The position numbers and the translations under genes are program-made. The notes beneath the pieces are model-generated. The model was given only the letters and a program-made list of their open reading frames with translations. It made no database searches and was not told the origin of the DNA. DNA of 64,000 nucleotides from positions 310,001 to 374,000 of the forward strand of contig CALAUA010000014.1 in the NCBI GenBank assembly GCA_937891975.1, in the 5' to 3' direction. The DNA comes from an uncultured Bacteroidales bacterium. Its GTDB lineage: Bacteria > Bacteroidota > Bacteroidia > Bacteroidales > Paludibacteraceae. This document shows positions 7,211 through 14,871 of this stretch, piece by piece (position 1 is the first letter of the stretch; each line of letters begins with the position of its first letter).

Positions 7211-7570
7211 ATGAAGGCGGCGTTCCCCAAATCGGATAAGCTATGTGGTCAGTTATCAATAGACCATTTATATAAGACGGGCAAGCGCTTTGTGGTTTGG
7301 CCTTTGCGTGTGACTTATATGCCGATAGCCGATCCGCCTAGTCAGATACTGGTGTGGGCTCCAAAGTCGCTATTCAAGCATGCTATAGATCGTAATAGAC
7401 TTCGTAGGCAAATGCGAGAGGCATATAGGTTGAATAAGCACATGTTATTGGATTCGGGAAAGAACTATCAGATAGCGATTAACTATATAGAAAAACAGCC
7501 CGTGGCATATGCGCTGATAGATAAAGCCATGCGCAAAGCAATGAGTCGCATGATTCAAAACGGTGAGTAA
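7211..7570 (+). CDS. rnpA: ribonuclease P protein component
   Basis: 119 residues. The RNA-binding signature RNRLRRQMREAYR (family RNR motif) lies in the centre, preceded by VWAPKSLFKHAIDRN. The protein binds RNase P RNA and helps it recognise the 5' leaders of pre-tRNAs. It is followed after three bases by yidD, the neighbour seen in most bacteria, but rpmH and dnaA are absent, which is usual for Bacteroidota. Confidence 0.95.
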   Translation: MKAAFPKSDKLCGQLSIDHLYKTGKRFVVWPLRVTYMPIADPPSQILVWAPKSLFKHAIDRNRLRRQMREAYRLNKHMLLDSGKNYQIAINYIEKQPVAYALIDKAMRKAMSRMIQNGE

Positions 7571-7573
7571 GAT

Positions 7574-7795
7574 ATGAAGAAATGGTTACGACATATATTC
7601 TTAGCACCGGTGTACTTTTATCGTGCGTGCATTTCGCCATTGACTCCACCAAGTTGTCGCTTTACGCCTACGTGTAGTCAGTACATGGTAGAAGCCGTTA
7701 TGAAACATGGCATATTCAAAGGTGGTTGGTTGGGTGTGAAGCGAATATTGCGTTGTCATCCGTGGGGTGGAAGTGGGTATGATCCAGTACCGTGA
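7574..7795 (+). CDS. yidD: membrane protein insertion efficiency factor YidD
   Basis: 73 residues, typical family length. It carries the conserved core YRACISPLTPPSCRFTPTCS, followed by QYMVEAVMKHGIFKGG and the C-terminal RILRCHPWGGSGYDPVP. YidD is a small amphipathic protein at the inner face of the membrane that assists YidC-dependent insertion. The three cysteines of the family are present. It sits between rnpA and trmD. Confidence 0.95.
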   Translation: MKKWLRHIFLAPVYFYRACISPLTPPSCRFTPTCSQYMVEAVMKHGIFKGGWLGVKRILRCHPWGGSGYDPVP

Positions 7796-7816
7796 ATGTT
7801 TTGTGTTTAGTAAAGT

Positions 7817-8494
7817 ATGCGTATAGATATTTTAACAGCATGTCCAGAGTTGTTGGAGTCGCCTCTCAACCACTCGATAGTACAACGAGCCAAGGATAAA
7901 GGGCTTGTGGAGATATATGTGCACAATTTGCGCGATTTCACGTTGGATAAACATCGCAAGATTGATGATTATGCCTTTGGCTTTGGTGCAGGTATGGTGC
8001 TGCAGGTAGAGCCAATAGATCGTGCGATTTCGTATCTGACCAGTCAGCGATCATACGATGAGATTATCTTCACAGCCCCAGATGGTGAGCGTTTTACGCA
8101 GAAGGAAGCAAACATGTTGTCGCTTAAAGAGAATATCATCATCTTGTGTGGCCATTATAAGGGTGTGGACCAACGTGTGCGTGACCACTTGATAACGAAG
8201 GAATATACAATAGGTGATTTTGTGTTGACGGGTGGTGAGATACCTGCTGCATTGATGACGGATGCCATTGTGCGCCTATTGCCAGGCGCAATGGGTGATG
8301 AAACGAGTGCATTGAGTGATAGTTTTCAAGACGGGCTGCTAGAACCTGGTGTATATACTCGTCCTGCTGAATATAAAGGATGGAAGGTGCCAGAGATATT
8401 GTTGTCGGGTCATCAAGCAAAAATAGAAGAGTGGTTGTACGAAGAGAGTGTACGCCACACACAAGAAAGACGTCCTGATTTATTAGAAGAATAA
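7817..8494 (+). CDS. trmD: tRNA (guanine-37-N1)-methyltransferase
   Basis: 225 residues, usual length. TrmD uses S-adenosylmethionine to methylate G37 of tRNAs that read CNN codons and prevents +1 frameshifts. The SPOUT trefoil-knot signature is complete: LCGHYKGVDQRV, then IGDFVLTGGEIPAALMTDAIVRLLPG, with the substrate loop SFQDGLLEPGVYTRPAEYKGWKVPEILLSGHQAKIEEW. It lies 21 bp after yidD and 13 bp before the alkaline phosphatase gene, in the same operon. Confidence 0.97.
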   Translation: MRIDILTACPELLESPLNHSIVQRAKDKGLVEIYVHNLRDFTLDKHRKIDDYAFGFGAGMVLQVEPIDRAISYLTSQRSYDEIIFTAPDGERFTQKEANMLSLKENIIILCGHYKGVDQRVRDHLITKEYTIGDFVLTGGEIPAALMTDAIVRLLPGAMGDETSALSDSFQDGLLEPGVYTRPAEYKGWKVPEILLSGHQAKIEEWLYEESVRHTQERRPDLLEE

Positions 8495-8507
8495 TCATCA
8501 AAATATC

Positions 8508-9899
8508 ATGAAACGTTTATCAATTCTTTTTTCTTTTGCGCTGATAGCATTGCTTTCGGCAGCGCAAGCAAAGTACGTATTTATGTTTATAGGTGATGGT
8601 ATGGGACCAAACCAAGTGTTGGCTGCGGAAATGTATCAAGCCGCATTGGAAGGGCGTAATGGTCGTATACCCTTGTTGATGAGTCAGTTTCCCTATTCGG
8701 GACAAGTAGCTACATTCTCTGCTTCAGATGGTATTACCGACTCTGCTGCTGCAGGTACCTGTCTTGCTTCGGGAAAGAAGACCAATAATGGTATGATTGG
8801 TCAGACGCCTGATGGCGCATCAGCATATAGCGTGGCAACTCGCCTAAAAGAAGAAGGTTGGGGTATAGGCATTATGTCCACTGTGCCAGTGGATCATGCT
8901 ACCCCAGCATCGCATTATGCTCATACAGAGAAACGCTCTGAATACTATAAGATTGGCACTCATCTCACTGAGTCCAATTTCCATTTCTTTGGCGGTGGCG
9001 GTTTTCAGCACCCAAATGATAAGCATAATCCCTCTGCTCTGAACCTCTACGAAATGGCGCGCCAAGTTGGTTATACTCTTGTGGGTAGTTATGAGGCTGC
9101 CAAGAAGTATCTAAAAACCGACAAACTATTGCTTGTACCTCAAACCGATATAGATCATCCTAATCGTGGTGCTCAGGCGTTGCCATATGCCATTGATCAA
9201 CAAGAGGGTGACCTCACGTTGTCGCAGATTGTGGATATTGCGATTCAGCATCTCTCCAAGCATGATCGCTTTTTCATGATGGCAGAAGGTGGCAAGATTG
9301 ACTACGCAGGCCATGGTAATGATGGTGCAACCAATATCTATGAAACAATAGACTTTGATAAGGCTATTCGTGTGGCATATCATTTCTATGAGCAGCATCC
9401 CGATGAGACGTTGATTGTAGTGACTGCAGACCACGAAACAGGTGGTTTGGCATTGGGTAACAATCAACCTTTACGTTTAGAGCGTTTGGCGCATCAGCAA
9501 TGTTCTTCTGACACTCTTTCTGCTCGCCTTTCTGCATTGTGTAAGCAATATGCAGACCAACTTACGTGGATGCAAATGAAGGCGTTCTTAGCAGAGAATA
9601 TGGGATTGTTTGATGAGTTGTCAGTTAATGCTGAAGAAGAAATAGTTCTACAAACGGCATTTAATAATATGATGCGTGAGCAAGAGTCGCAAAAGACACT
9701 CTATGCCGACATCAATGCTTTGGCGGCTAAAGCAAAAGAGATGGTGAATCAGAAGGCTGGGTTGGGTTGGACGACTCACGGTCATACCGCCACTGCAGTA
9801 CCTATATTTGCGGTGGGTGTAGGTGCAGAGCGTTTTACTGGTTGGATGGATAATAGTGAGATAGCTCCTCGTATTTATGAGGCTACTCGGTCAAATTGA
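8508..9899 (+). CDS. alkaline phosphatase, exported
   Basis: 463 residues with signal peptide (MKRLSILFSFALIALLSAAQA). All alkaline phosphatase metal and nucleophile motifs are visible: GDGMG (metal ligand), ITDSAAAGT with the catalytic Ser, MAEGGKIDYAGHGND, VTADHETGGLAL and the late zinc histidine in GWTTHGHTATAVP. The enzyme would hydrolyse phosphomonoesters in the periplasm or at the cell surface. No Pho-box-like site was recognised, and the gene appears to be the last of the trmD operon, so phosphate control is not evident. Its stop overlaps the stop of recX on the other strand by nine bases. Confidence 0.95.
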   Translation: MKRLSILFSFALIALLSAAQAKYVFMFIGDGMGPNQVLAAEMYQAALEGRNGRIPLLMSQFPYSGQVATFSASDGITDSAAAGTCLASGKKTNNGMIGQTPDGASAYSVATRLKEEGWGIGIMSTVPVDHATPASHYAHTEKRSEYYKIGTHLTESNFHFFGGGGFQHPNDKHNPSALNLYEMARQVGYTLVGSYEAAKKYLKTDKLLLVPQTDIDHPNRGAQALPYAIDQQEGDLTLSQIVDIAIQHLSKHDRFFMMAEGGKIDYAGHGNDGATNIYETIDFDKAIRVAYHFYEQHPDETLIVVTADHETGGLALGNNQPLRLERLAHQQCSSDTLSARLSALCKQYADQLTWMQMKAFLAENMGLFDELSVNAEEEIVLQTAFNNMMREQESQKTLYADINALAAKAKEMVNQKAGLGWTTHGHTATAVPIFAVGVGAERFTGWMDNSEIAPRIYEATRSN

Positions 9900-10343
9900 T
9901 TGCTCGATTTCGTCGTAGGTAAATCCTCGTTGCAGACAAAAACGAATAAGCTTTTCACGTGCCATTGGGTCAGAAGACTTGATGGCACGTTTTTTTGTGG
10001 ATATAACACGCTTCAATATTTCAAAATACTCGATTTCATCGATAGAATCCAAAGCTAGTATTATATAATGTTGAGGTAGTTTCTTGGCGAATAATGCTGC
10101 TTTAATCTTGACGCGTCCCCATCCTTGGTAATTAAGTTTGTCATGAGCAAAGGCATGGCAATAACGTTCTTCGTCAATATACTTGTGCTGCTGTAGATGG
10201 GCTAAGATGAAATTGATGGTGGTTTCATCTGCGCCCCATTGCAGTAGTTTGGTTTTTACTTCTGAGCAGCAATGTTCTGTACCTGCACAATATGCTTCTG
10301 CCTTATGCCTCAATTCGTCCGAAGACCATTCGTGCTTTTCCAT
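9891..10343 (-). CDS. recX: RecX-family regulatory protein
   Basis: 150 residues. The protein has the three-helix repeat pattern of RecX: ELRHKAEAYCAGTEHCCSEVKTKL, ILAHLQQHKYIDEERYCHAFAHDKLNYQGWGRVKIKAALFAKKL and a C-terminal REKLIRFCLQRGFTYDEIEQSI. RecX binds RecA filaments and inhibits recombinase activity. recA is not in the window. The start overlaps the 3' end of prmC by 41 bp, which suggests translational coupling, and the two genes form one minus-strand transcript. Confidence 0.85.
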   Translation of the reverse strand: MEKHEWSSDELRHKAEAYCAGTEHCCSEVKTKLLQWGADETTINFILAHLQQHKYIDEERYCHAFAHDKLNYQGWGRVKIKAALFAKKLPQHYIILALDSIDEIEYFEILKRVISTKKRAIKSSDPMAREKLIRFCLQRGFTYDEIEQSI

Positions 10344-11124
10344 ACATGTCTGTTTTTAGTTGTATATCGGTATAACCTAATTCGGTTAGCATTTCACACA
10401 CTTCATTGCCGTACGCTTCGTTGATTTCAAAAAACAGCAATTTGCCCGATTTCATCGATGCTATACGTCGATAAAATAGCAATGGGTCATCGTCAGGAAC
10501 AAAAAGCGCTGTGTGTGGTTCATAGTCCAATACGCGGCTCTCCATGCTAGTTTTTTCTTTGTGGCAGATGTACGGTGGATTACTGACAACATAGTTGACA
10601 GTTGGCAGTCGACAATTGGCGGCTAGAATGTCGGTTTGTAACCACTCTACTTCAACGCTGTTGCGAATAGCATTGTTGTTGGCTATATCTAGCGCATCTT
10701 GGCTGATGTCTATGCCTACGACTTGCCACAGAGGTGCAGCTTTCTTTAGAGCGATGGCAATGCATCCACTGCCTGTGCCAATGTCTGCAATATGCAGAGG
10801 TTGGTTTTTATCGCAAGTAGCAAGAATCCACTCGATTAATTCGGCAGTTTCTGGTCGCGGGATGAGTGTAGCAGGGGTGACTTGCAGGTCCAATCCCATC
10901 CATTCGGTATGTCCGAAAATATATTGTATGGGTTCTTGATTGCGTAATCGTTGAAGGATATTGTCGAGATTGGGAATGGCTTTGGCGGGCTGAGTGTGTG
11001 TTAAAATCTGTGTGCGTGTTAATCCCGTTGTTTCTTCTAGAACCCAGTATGCCAACTCGCGCAATTCTTCTTCGGGATAATATCCGCGCAGTTGCGAAAT
11101 GATATGGTTGATCAGTTGTTTCAC
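10303..11124 (-). CDS. prmC: peptide chain release factor N5-glutamine methyltransferase
   Basis: 273 residues from a GTG at 11124 (VKQLINHIISQLRG). The methyltransferase signature NPPY is present (VVSNPPYICHKEK), with the SAM-binding glycine loop IADIGTGSGCIAIAL and the N-terminal substrate domain ending in YIFGHTEWMGLDLQVTPATLIPRPETAELIEW. PrmC methylates the GGQ glutamine of RF1/RF2. The longer frame from 11157 is rejected because the promoter lies within it. Only four bases separate the -7 box (11129-11136) from the GTG, so the mRNA is probably leaderless. Cotranscribed with recX. Confidence 0.93.
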   Translation of the reverse strand: MKQLINHIISQLRGYYPEEELRELAYWVLEETTGLTRTQILTHTQPAKAIPNLDNILQRLRNQEPIQYIFGHTEWMGLDLQVTPATLIPRPETAELIEWILATCDKNQPLHIADIGTGSGCIAIALKKAAPLWQVVGIDISQDALDIANNNAIRNSVEVEWLQTDILAANCRLPTVNYVVSNPPYICHKEKTSMESRVLDYEPHTALFVPDDDPLLFYRRIASMKSGKLLFFEINEAYGNEVCEMLTELGYTDIQLKTDMYGKARMVFGRIEA

Positions 11125-11128
11125 GTTG

Positions 11129-11160
11129 CAAAAGTACAGATTTTTTTTGAATTGCACAAG
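11129..11160 (-). promoter_or_regulatory. promoter of prmC-recX (leaderless)
   Basis: Minus strand: -7 box TACTTTTG at 11129-11136, 20-nt spacer with an A8 tract, -33 CTTG at 11157-11160. The spacing to the GTG start is four bases. Confidence 0.75.
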
Positions 11161-11212
11161 AAAAAAAATGAAAATGCGAAAATGCTAGTTCGAAGATACT
11201 AGAAAGGTCGCT

Positions 11213-11256
11213 TAATCACTAACTAATCACTAAGTAATCACTAACTAATCACTAAC
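11213..11256. repeat. 11-bp tandem array, TAATCACTAAC x4
   Basis: Four head-to-tail units of 11 bp at 11213-11223, 11224-11234 (last base G), 11235-11245 and 11246-11256, followed by a partial TAAC. One unit is about one helical turn, so each TAATCACT faces the same side of the DNA. It lies between two divergent promoters. Confidence 0.95.
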
Positions 11257-11284
11257 TAACGGTTAACTATTAGTAAGACTTTTT

Positions 11285-11385
11285 TAGGACGCTTATTGAA
11301 CTATTGGGAATGGACGCCGTGCTAATGGACGCCATTGGGCTATTGGATAATGGGTAATGGACGTCTGTTGGGTGATTGAGTAATG
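11285..11385. repeat. GGACGCC-type repeat, degenerate copy
   Basis: Successive imperfect units each start with (A/T)GGACG. The best conserved stretch is 11326-11354: TGGACGCC, ATT, GGGCTATTGGATAATGGG. This matches the cores at 21481-21513 and 60900-60930. The copy is more decayed than the other two. Confidence 0.7.
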
Positions 11386-11427
11386 GAGAAAGGAAATAGG
11401 CGGTAAGTTGGAAAAGGAAATAGAAAA

Positions 11428-11459
11428 TTTGTATATGTGAAAAAAAAATAGTACCTTTG
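11428..11459 (+). promoter_or_regulatory. ribD promoter
   Basis: -33 TTTG at 11428-11431, 20-nt spacer with a long A-tract, -7 box TACCTTTG at 11452-11459. Confidence 0.8.
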
Positions 11460-11524
11460 CAAGCGAAAGAGAGTAGATTTTTCTATTGCATAGAAACTAT
11501 ACGAAAATATGGCGAGGTAGGAAT

Positions 11525-12577
11525 ATGAAAAATGATAGTCAATATATGGCGCGTTGTTTGCAGCTAGCGAGGTTGGGAGAATACTATGTAGCTCCTAATC
11601 CGATGGTAGGTGCGGTGTTGGTAGAAAGAAGAAATGAAGAAGGAGAAGCGAGAGAGGTGATTTTGGGAGAGGGGTGGCACATGCAGTATGGAGGTCCTCA
11701 TGCGGAGCCCAATTGCATACGTAACGCCGAGAAGAATCATCCAGAAGGCATTGATTATAAGCATTGTACATTATATGTCAGTCTGGAGCCCTGTAGCCAT
11801 TATGGAAAGACACCGCCTTGTGCCGAGTTAATCGTCAAGAAGGGTATTGGTCGCGTAGTAGTAGGATGTTTAGACCCCAACCCAAAAGTAGCAGGCAGAG
11901 GCGTAAAGATGCTGAAAGATGCTGGTATAGAGGTGGTAGTTGGGGTGCTGGAAAAAGAGTGTAGAGAGTTGAATAAGCGTTTCATCTGTTTGCAAGAGAA
12001 AAAACGCCCTTATGTAATCTTGAAATGGGCGCAAACGGCAGATGGATACTTGGATGAGATGAGAGATAAGAGAGCAGGGAGTAAAGAGAAAGGAAATGCT
12101 TTGGTAATCTCGACGCCGCTAATGAAACAGTTGGTTCATCAACAACGCGCAGAGAATATGGCAATTATGGTGGGTACTAAGACTGTACTGCTGGATAATC
12201 CGCGATTGTTGACTACACATTGGAGTGGTAGAAACCCTATACGAGTGACGCTTGATAGGCATGGCGTGTTGCCGCAAAAAAGTAGGATTTTTTCCGATGA
12301 ATCCGAGACAATTGTGTATAAAGAGAATACAGATTGGACATTTGTATTAGAGGATTTGGCGAAGAGAAATATCCACTCTGTATTGGTGGAAGGCGGTAGG
12401 CAATTGCTCAATAGTGTGATAGCTTCGGGAGTGTATGATGAAGTGCATATAGAAGTGAGTGATGCGTGTTTGCCTGCTTCTGCAGACGGAAAAGGAGTGA
12501 AAGCTCCCGACTATCAAACCTATAGTATCCCTATCGTGATAGATAACCACCGCGTATATGTAGAGTATCATAATTGA
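11525..12577 (+). CDS. ribD: bifunctional riboflavin biosynthesis protein RibD (deaminase/reductase)
   Basis: 350 residues from the ATG at 11525, preceded by AGGTAGG. An upstream TTG at 11486 would add 13 residues unlike the family. The N-terminal cytidine-deaminase-like domain has the zinc motifs HAE (GGPHAEPNCI) and PCxxxGxTPPC (LEPCSHYGKTPPC). The C-terminal reductase domain starts near residue 150 (KRPYVILKWAQTADGYLD) and includes VLVEGGRQLLNSVI. RibD catalyses the second and third steps of riboflavin synthesis from GTP. It appears monocistronic with its own promoter. Confidence 0.95.
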   Translation: MKNDSQYMARCLQLARLGEYYVAPNPMVGAVLVERRNEEGEAREVILGEGWHMQYGGPHAEPNCIRNAEKNHPEGIDYKHCTLYVSLEPCSHYGKTPPCAELIVKKGIGRVVVGCLDPNPKVAGRGVKMLKDAGIEVVVGVLEKECRELNKRFICLQEKKRPYVILKWAQTADGYLDEMRDKRAGSKEKGNALVISTPLMKQLVHQQRAENMAIMVGTKTVLLDNPRLLTTHWSGRNPIRVTLDRHGVLPQKSRIFSDESETIVYKENTDWTFVLEDLAKRNIHSVLVEGGRQLLNSVIASGVYDEVHIEVSDACLPASADGKGVKAPDYQTYSIPIVIDNHRVYVEYHN

Positions 12578-12619
12578 TTTTTGTATTTATTGTGATTTCG
12601 TATAAAAAAGGATAAAAAA

Positions 12620-12651
12620 TTTGCATATATGCAAAAAAAGCAGTACTTTTG
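12620..12651 (+). promoter_or_regulatory. promoter of the PpiC/SurA/OstA operon
   Basis: -33 TTTG at 12620-12623, 20-nt spacer containing CATATATGCAAAAAAA, -7 box TACTTTTG at 12644-12651. The ATG at 12670 follows after 18 bases. Confidence 0.8.
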
Positions 12652-12669
12652 TCACTTAAATGTGTTTTT

Positions 12670-13512
12670 ATGAGAAAAGGGATACTGATATTATTGGTTT
12701 TGGCGACATGTGTAGGGTGCAGCAAGTTTGAGCAGATGCGCCTGCGTGGTGCTGCGGTGGAATGTAGTGGCGAGATATTGACACATAATGAGTTAGCTGC
12801 AGTGGCTATGGGTATTTCTGCGGAAGATAGTGCTGCTGTGGTGGAAAAATATATTCGTCAGTGGGCTACAAACTTGCTGATGAAAGATATAGTTAAACGC
12901 AGTCAGAACAAAGAGATAGAGGAACTCGTGGCTGAATATCGCCGTTCGCTGTACCAACATGAGTGGGAGCAGCATCAGATAGCTACACGAATGTCTCAGC
13001 ATGTTGAGGATAGTGTGGTAGTGGCTTTTTATGAAAACAATAAAGCTCATTTTGTACTTCCAGAAACGATATTGCGTGGTGTGCTGTTGGTGGTGCCTGC
13101 TGGTGCGCCAAACATAGACCAATTGAAACGCTATGTTGTAGATCCTCAAGACGAAGAGCATATAGAATGGATAGAGAAATACGCGTATCAGTATGCTAGT
13201 GGATATGAGTTATTTTTGGACGAATGGAAAACGGCTAATCAACTATTGTTGCGTATGCCATTTGAGAAGAATACCCTACAAAAACAAATTAAACAAAATC
13301 GTCAGGTTGTGGTGGAAGATTCGGTGAATACTTATATTCTACAGGTGGTGGATATGTATGCGCAAGGGGAGCAGATGCCTTTGGATTATGCACGTGGGGA
13401 AATAGAAAAAATTCTGCTTCGTCAAAGGCAGGTGGAATTTATCCAATCGGAACGTGAGTTGCTATATCAAGATGCGATTAAATCGGGAAAATTAACAAGG
13501 TATGAGAAATAA
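12670..13512 (+). CDS. peptidyl-prolyl isomerase-like lipoprotein (SurA/PpiC type, parvulin domain not evident)
   Basis: 280 residues from ATG 12670. The signal MRKGILILLVLATCVGC ends in a lipobox-like CVGC, so the protein is probably an outer-membrane or periplasmic lipoprotein. The middle (ELAAVAMGISAEDSAAVVEKYIRQWATNLLMKDI, then EYRRSLYQHEWEQHQIATRM) looks like a SurA N-terminal chaperone helix bundle. The region after VEDSVVVAFYENNKAHFVLPETILRGVLLVV resembles the linker that leads to a parvulin domain, but no full parvulin catalytic motif is evident. The gene overlaps the next one (SurA-like) by 11 bp. It likely assists folding of outer-membrane proteins. Confidence 0.75.
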   Translation: MRKGILILLVLATCVGCSKFEQMRLRGAAVECSGEILTHNELAAVAMGISAEDSAAVVEKYIRQWATNLLMKDIVKRSQNKEIEELVAEYRRSLYQHEWEQHQIATRMSQHVEDSVVVAFYENNKAHFVLPETILRGVLLVVPAGAPNIDQLKRYVVDPQDEEHIEWIEKYAYQYASGYELFLDEWKTANQLLLRMPFEKNTLQKQIKQNRQVVVEDSVNTYILQVVDMYAQGEQMPLDYARGEIEKILLRQRQVEFIQSERELLYQDAIKSGKLTRYEK

Positions 13513-14854
13513 ATTATTGGTAATTGGCTATTTACTGTTGGCGATGGGCGGCATATCTGTGGCCCAGGATAATATCATTGATGAAGTGATATGGATAGTA
13601 GGAGAAGAGGCAATTTTGCGTAGTGAAGTAGAGGAAGAACGCTTAAGAGCACAATATGAGGGAATGCCTATAGCAGGTGATCCGTATTGTGTGATTCCTG
13701 AGCAATTGGCGATTCAGAAACTATTTTTGCATCAAGCAGAGTTGGATTCAATTGAAGCGAATGAATCGTCGGTAAGTAGTCAGGTGGACATGCGGATGAA
13801 TTATTACATTTCGCAAATTGGTAGCAAGGAGAAGATGGAAGAATACTTCCGCAAGACTAGCACAGAGATACGCGAAGAAATGATGACTTCGGTGCGCAAT
13901 CAAATGATTATTCAGCAGATGCAGAGCAAAATCACCGAGAAGATTCAGCCCACTCCAGCCGAAGTGCGTAGATTCTATAACCAACTGAGTGCAGATTCCA
14001 TACCAATGGTACCTGCACAAGTGGAAGTGCAAATATTGAGTATAGAGCCTCCTGTTCCAGTGGAAGAGACGGAGCGTATCAAGTCGCGACTTCGTGAGTT
14101 TACGGATCGTGTACATAATGGGACGGCTGACTTTAGTATGTTAGCTCGTTTATATTCAGAAGATACGGAATCTGCCAAGCGTGGTGGTGAATTGGGGTTT
14201 GTAGGTAAGGGACAATTGGTGAGCGAGTTTGCGGATGTAGCATTTAATTTGACTGATCCGAAACGTGTGTCACGTGTGGTACAGACAGAGTATGGATATC
14301 ATATCATACAATTTATCGAACGCAAAGGTGAACGCATAAATTGTAGGCATATATTGCTGAAACCACGTGTGTCTTCGGATGATAAATACAAGGCAGTTCA
14401 AAAACTAGATTCCATTCGTATTCAAGTGGTGGATAGTGGTATGCCATTTGAAGTAGCCGTGGCGCGTTTCTCTGAAGATAAGAATACGGCGATGAGTGGT
14501 GGATTGATGACCAATCCCAACACAGGTGCAAGTAAGTTTGAATATCAAGATTTACCGCCTGAGATAGCGAGACAAATCTATAGTATGAATGAAGGCGATG
14601 TGAGTCAACCCTTCATGATGATGAATAAGACAAAGAATAAGGAAGTGTGTGCAATAGTACGCTTGAAGACTAAGCGCGATGCGCATAAGGCAAACTTGGT
14701 GGATGACTTCCAAGTAATTCGTGGCATGCTCATGCAAAAACAACAAGCGCAAACTATTGATGAGTGGATTCGTGCAAAGCAAAAAGAGATTTATGTTCAG
14801 ATTGATCCTGCTTGGAGTGGATGTGACTTCCAATATCCTAATTGGGTGCATTGA
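13502..14854 (+). CDS. surA: SurA-like periplasmic peptidyl-prolyl isomerase with two parvulin domains
   Basis: 450 residues with signal peptide (KLLVIGYLLLAMGGISVAQ). The N-terminal SurA domain is followed by two parvulin (PpiC) domains. The first runs at about residues 170-275 (VEVQILSIEPP, then FSMLARLYSEDTESAKRGGELGFVGKGQL, ending EYGYHIIQFIERKG). The second is at about 280-390 (NCRHILLKPRVSSDD, then FEVAVARFSEDKNTAMSGGLM). SurA chaperones beta-barrel precursors across the periplasm. The neighbouring OstA-like gene and beta-barrel gene fit an outer-membrane assembly operon. Confidence 0.93.
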   Translation: MRNKLLVIGYLLLAMGGISVAQDNIIDEVIWIVGEEAILRSEVEEERLRAQYEGMPIAGDPYCVIPEQLAIQKLFLHQAELDSIEANESSVSSQVDMRMNYYISQIGSKEKMEEYFRKTSTEIREEMMTSVRNQMIIQQMQSKITEKIQPTPAEVRRFYNQLSADSIPMVPAQVEVQILSIEPPVPVEETERIKSRLREFTDRVHNGTADFSMLARLYSEDTESAKRGGELGFVGKGQLVSEFADVAFNLTDPKRVSRVVQTEYGYHIIQFIERKGERINCRHILLKPRVSSDDKYKAVQKLDSIRIQVVDSGMPFEVAVARFSEDKNTAMSGGLMTNPNTGASKFEYQDLPPEIARQIYSMNEGDVSQPFMMMNKTKNKEVCAIVRLKTKRDAHKANLVDDFQVIRGMLMQKQQAQTIDEWIRAKQKEIYVQIDPAWSGCDFQYPNWVH

Positions 14855-14871
14855 TGTAATGTGTTAGAAAG

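Larger units (their letters stand above)
11125..11524. other. 400-bp divergent intergenic region prmC / ribD
   Basis: No protein gene was found here. The region holds the prmC promoter, an 11-bp tandem array (11213-11256), a degenerate GGACGCC-type repeat (11285-11385), the ribD promoter (11428-11459) and about 65 bases of ribD leader. No FMN riboswitch consensus was recognised upstream of ribD. Confidence 0.8.

Noticed and set aside
11213..11256. CRISPR-like array
   Set aside because: The units are contiguous 11-mers without spacers and there are no cas genes in the window.
11460..11524. FMN riboswitch upstream of ribD
   Set aside because: The leader is only about 65 nt and lacks the conserved RFN-element stems.
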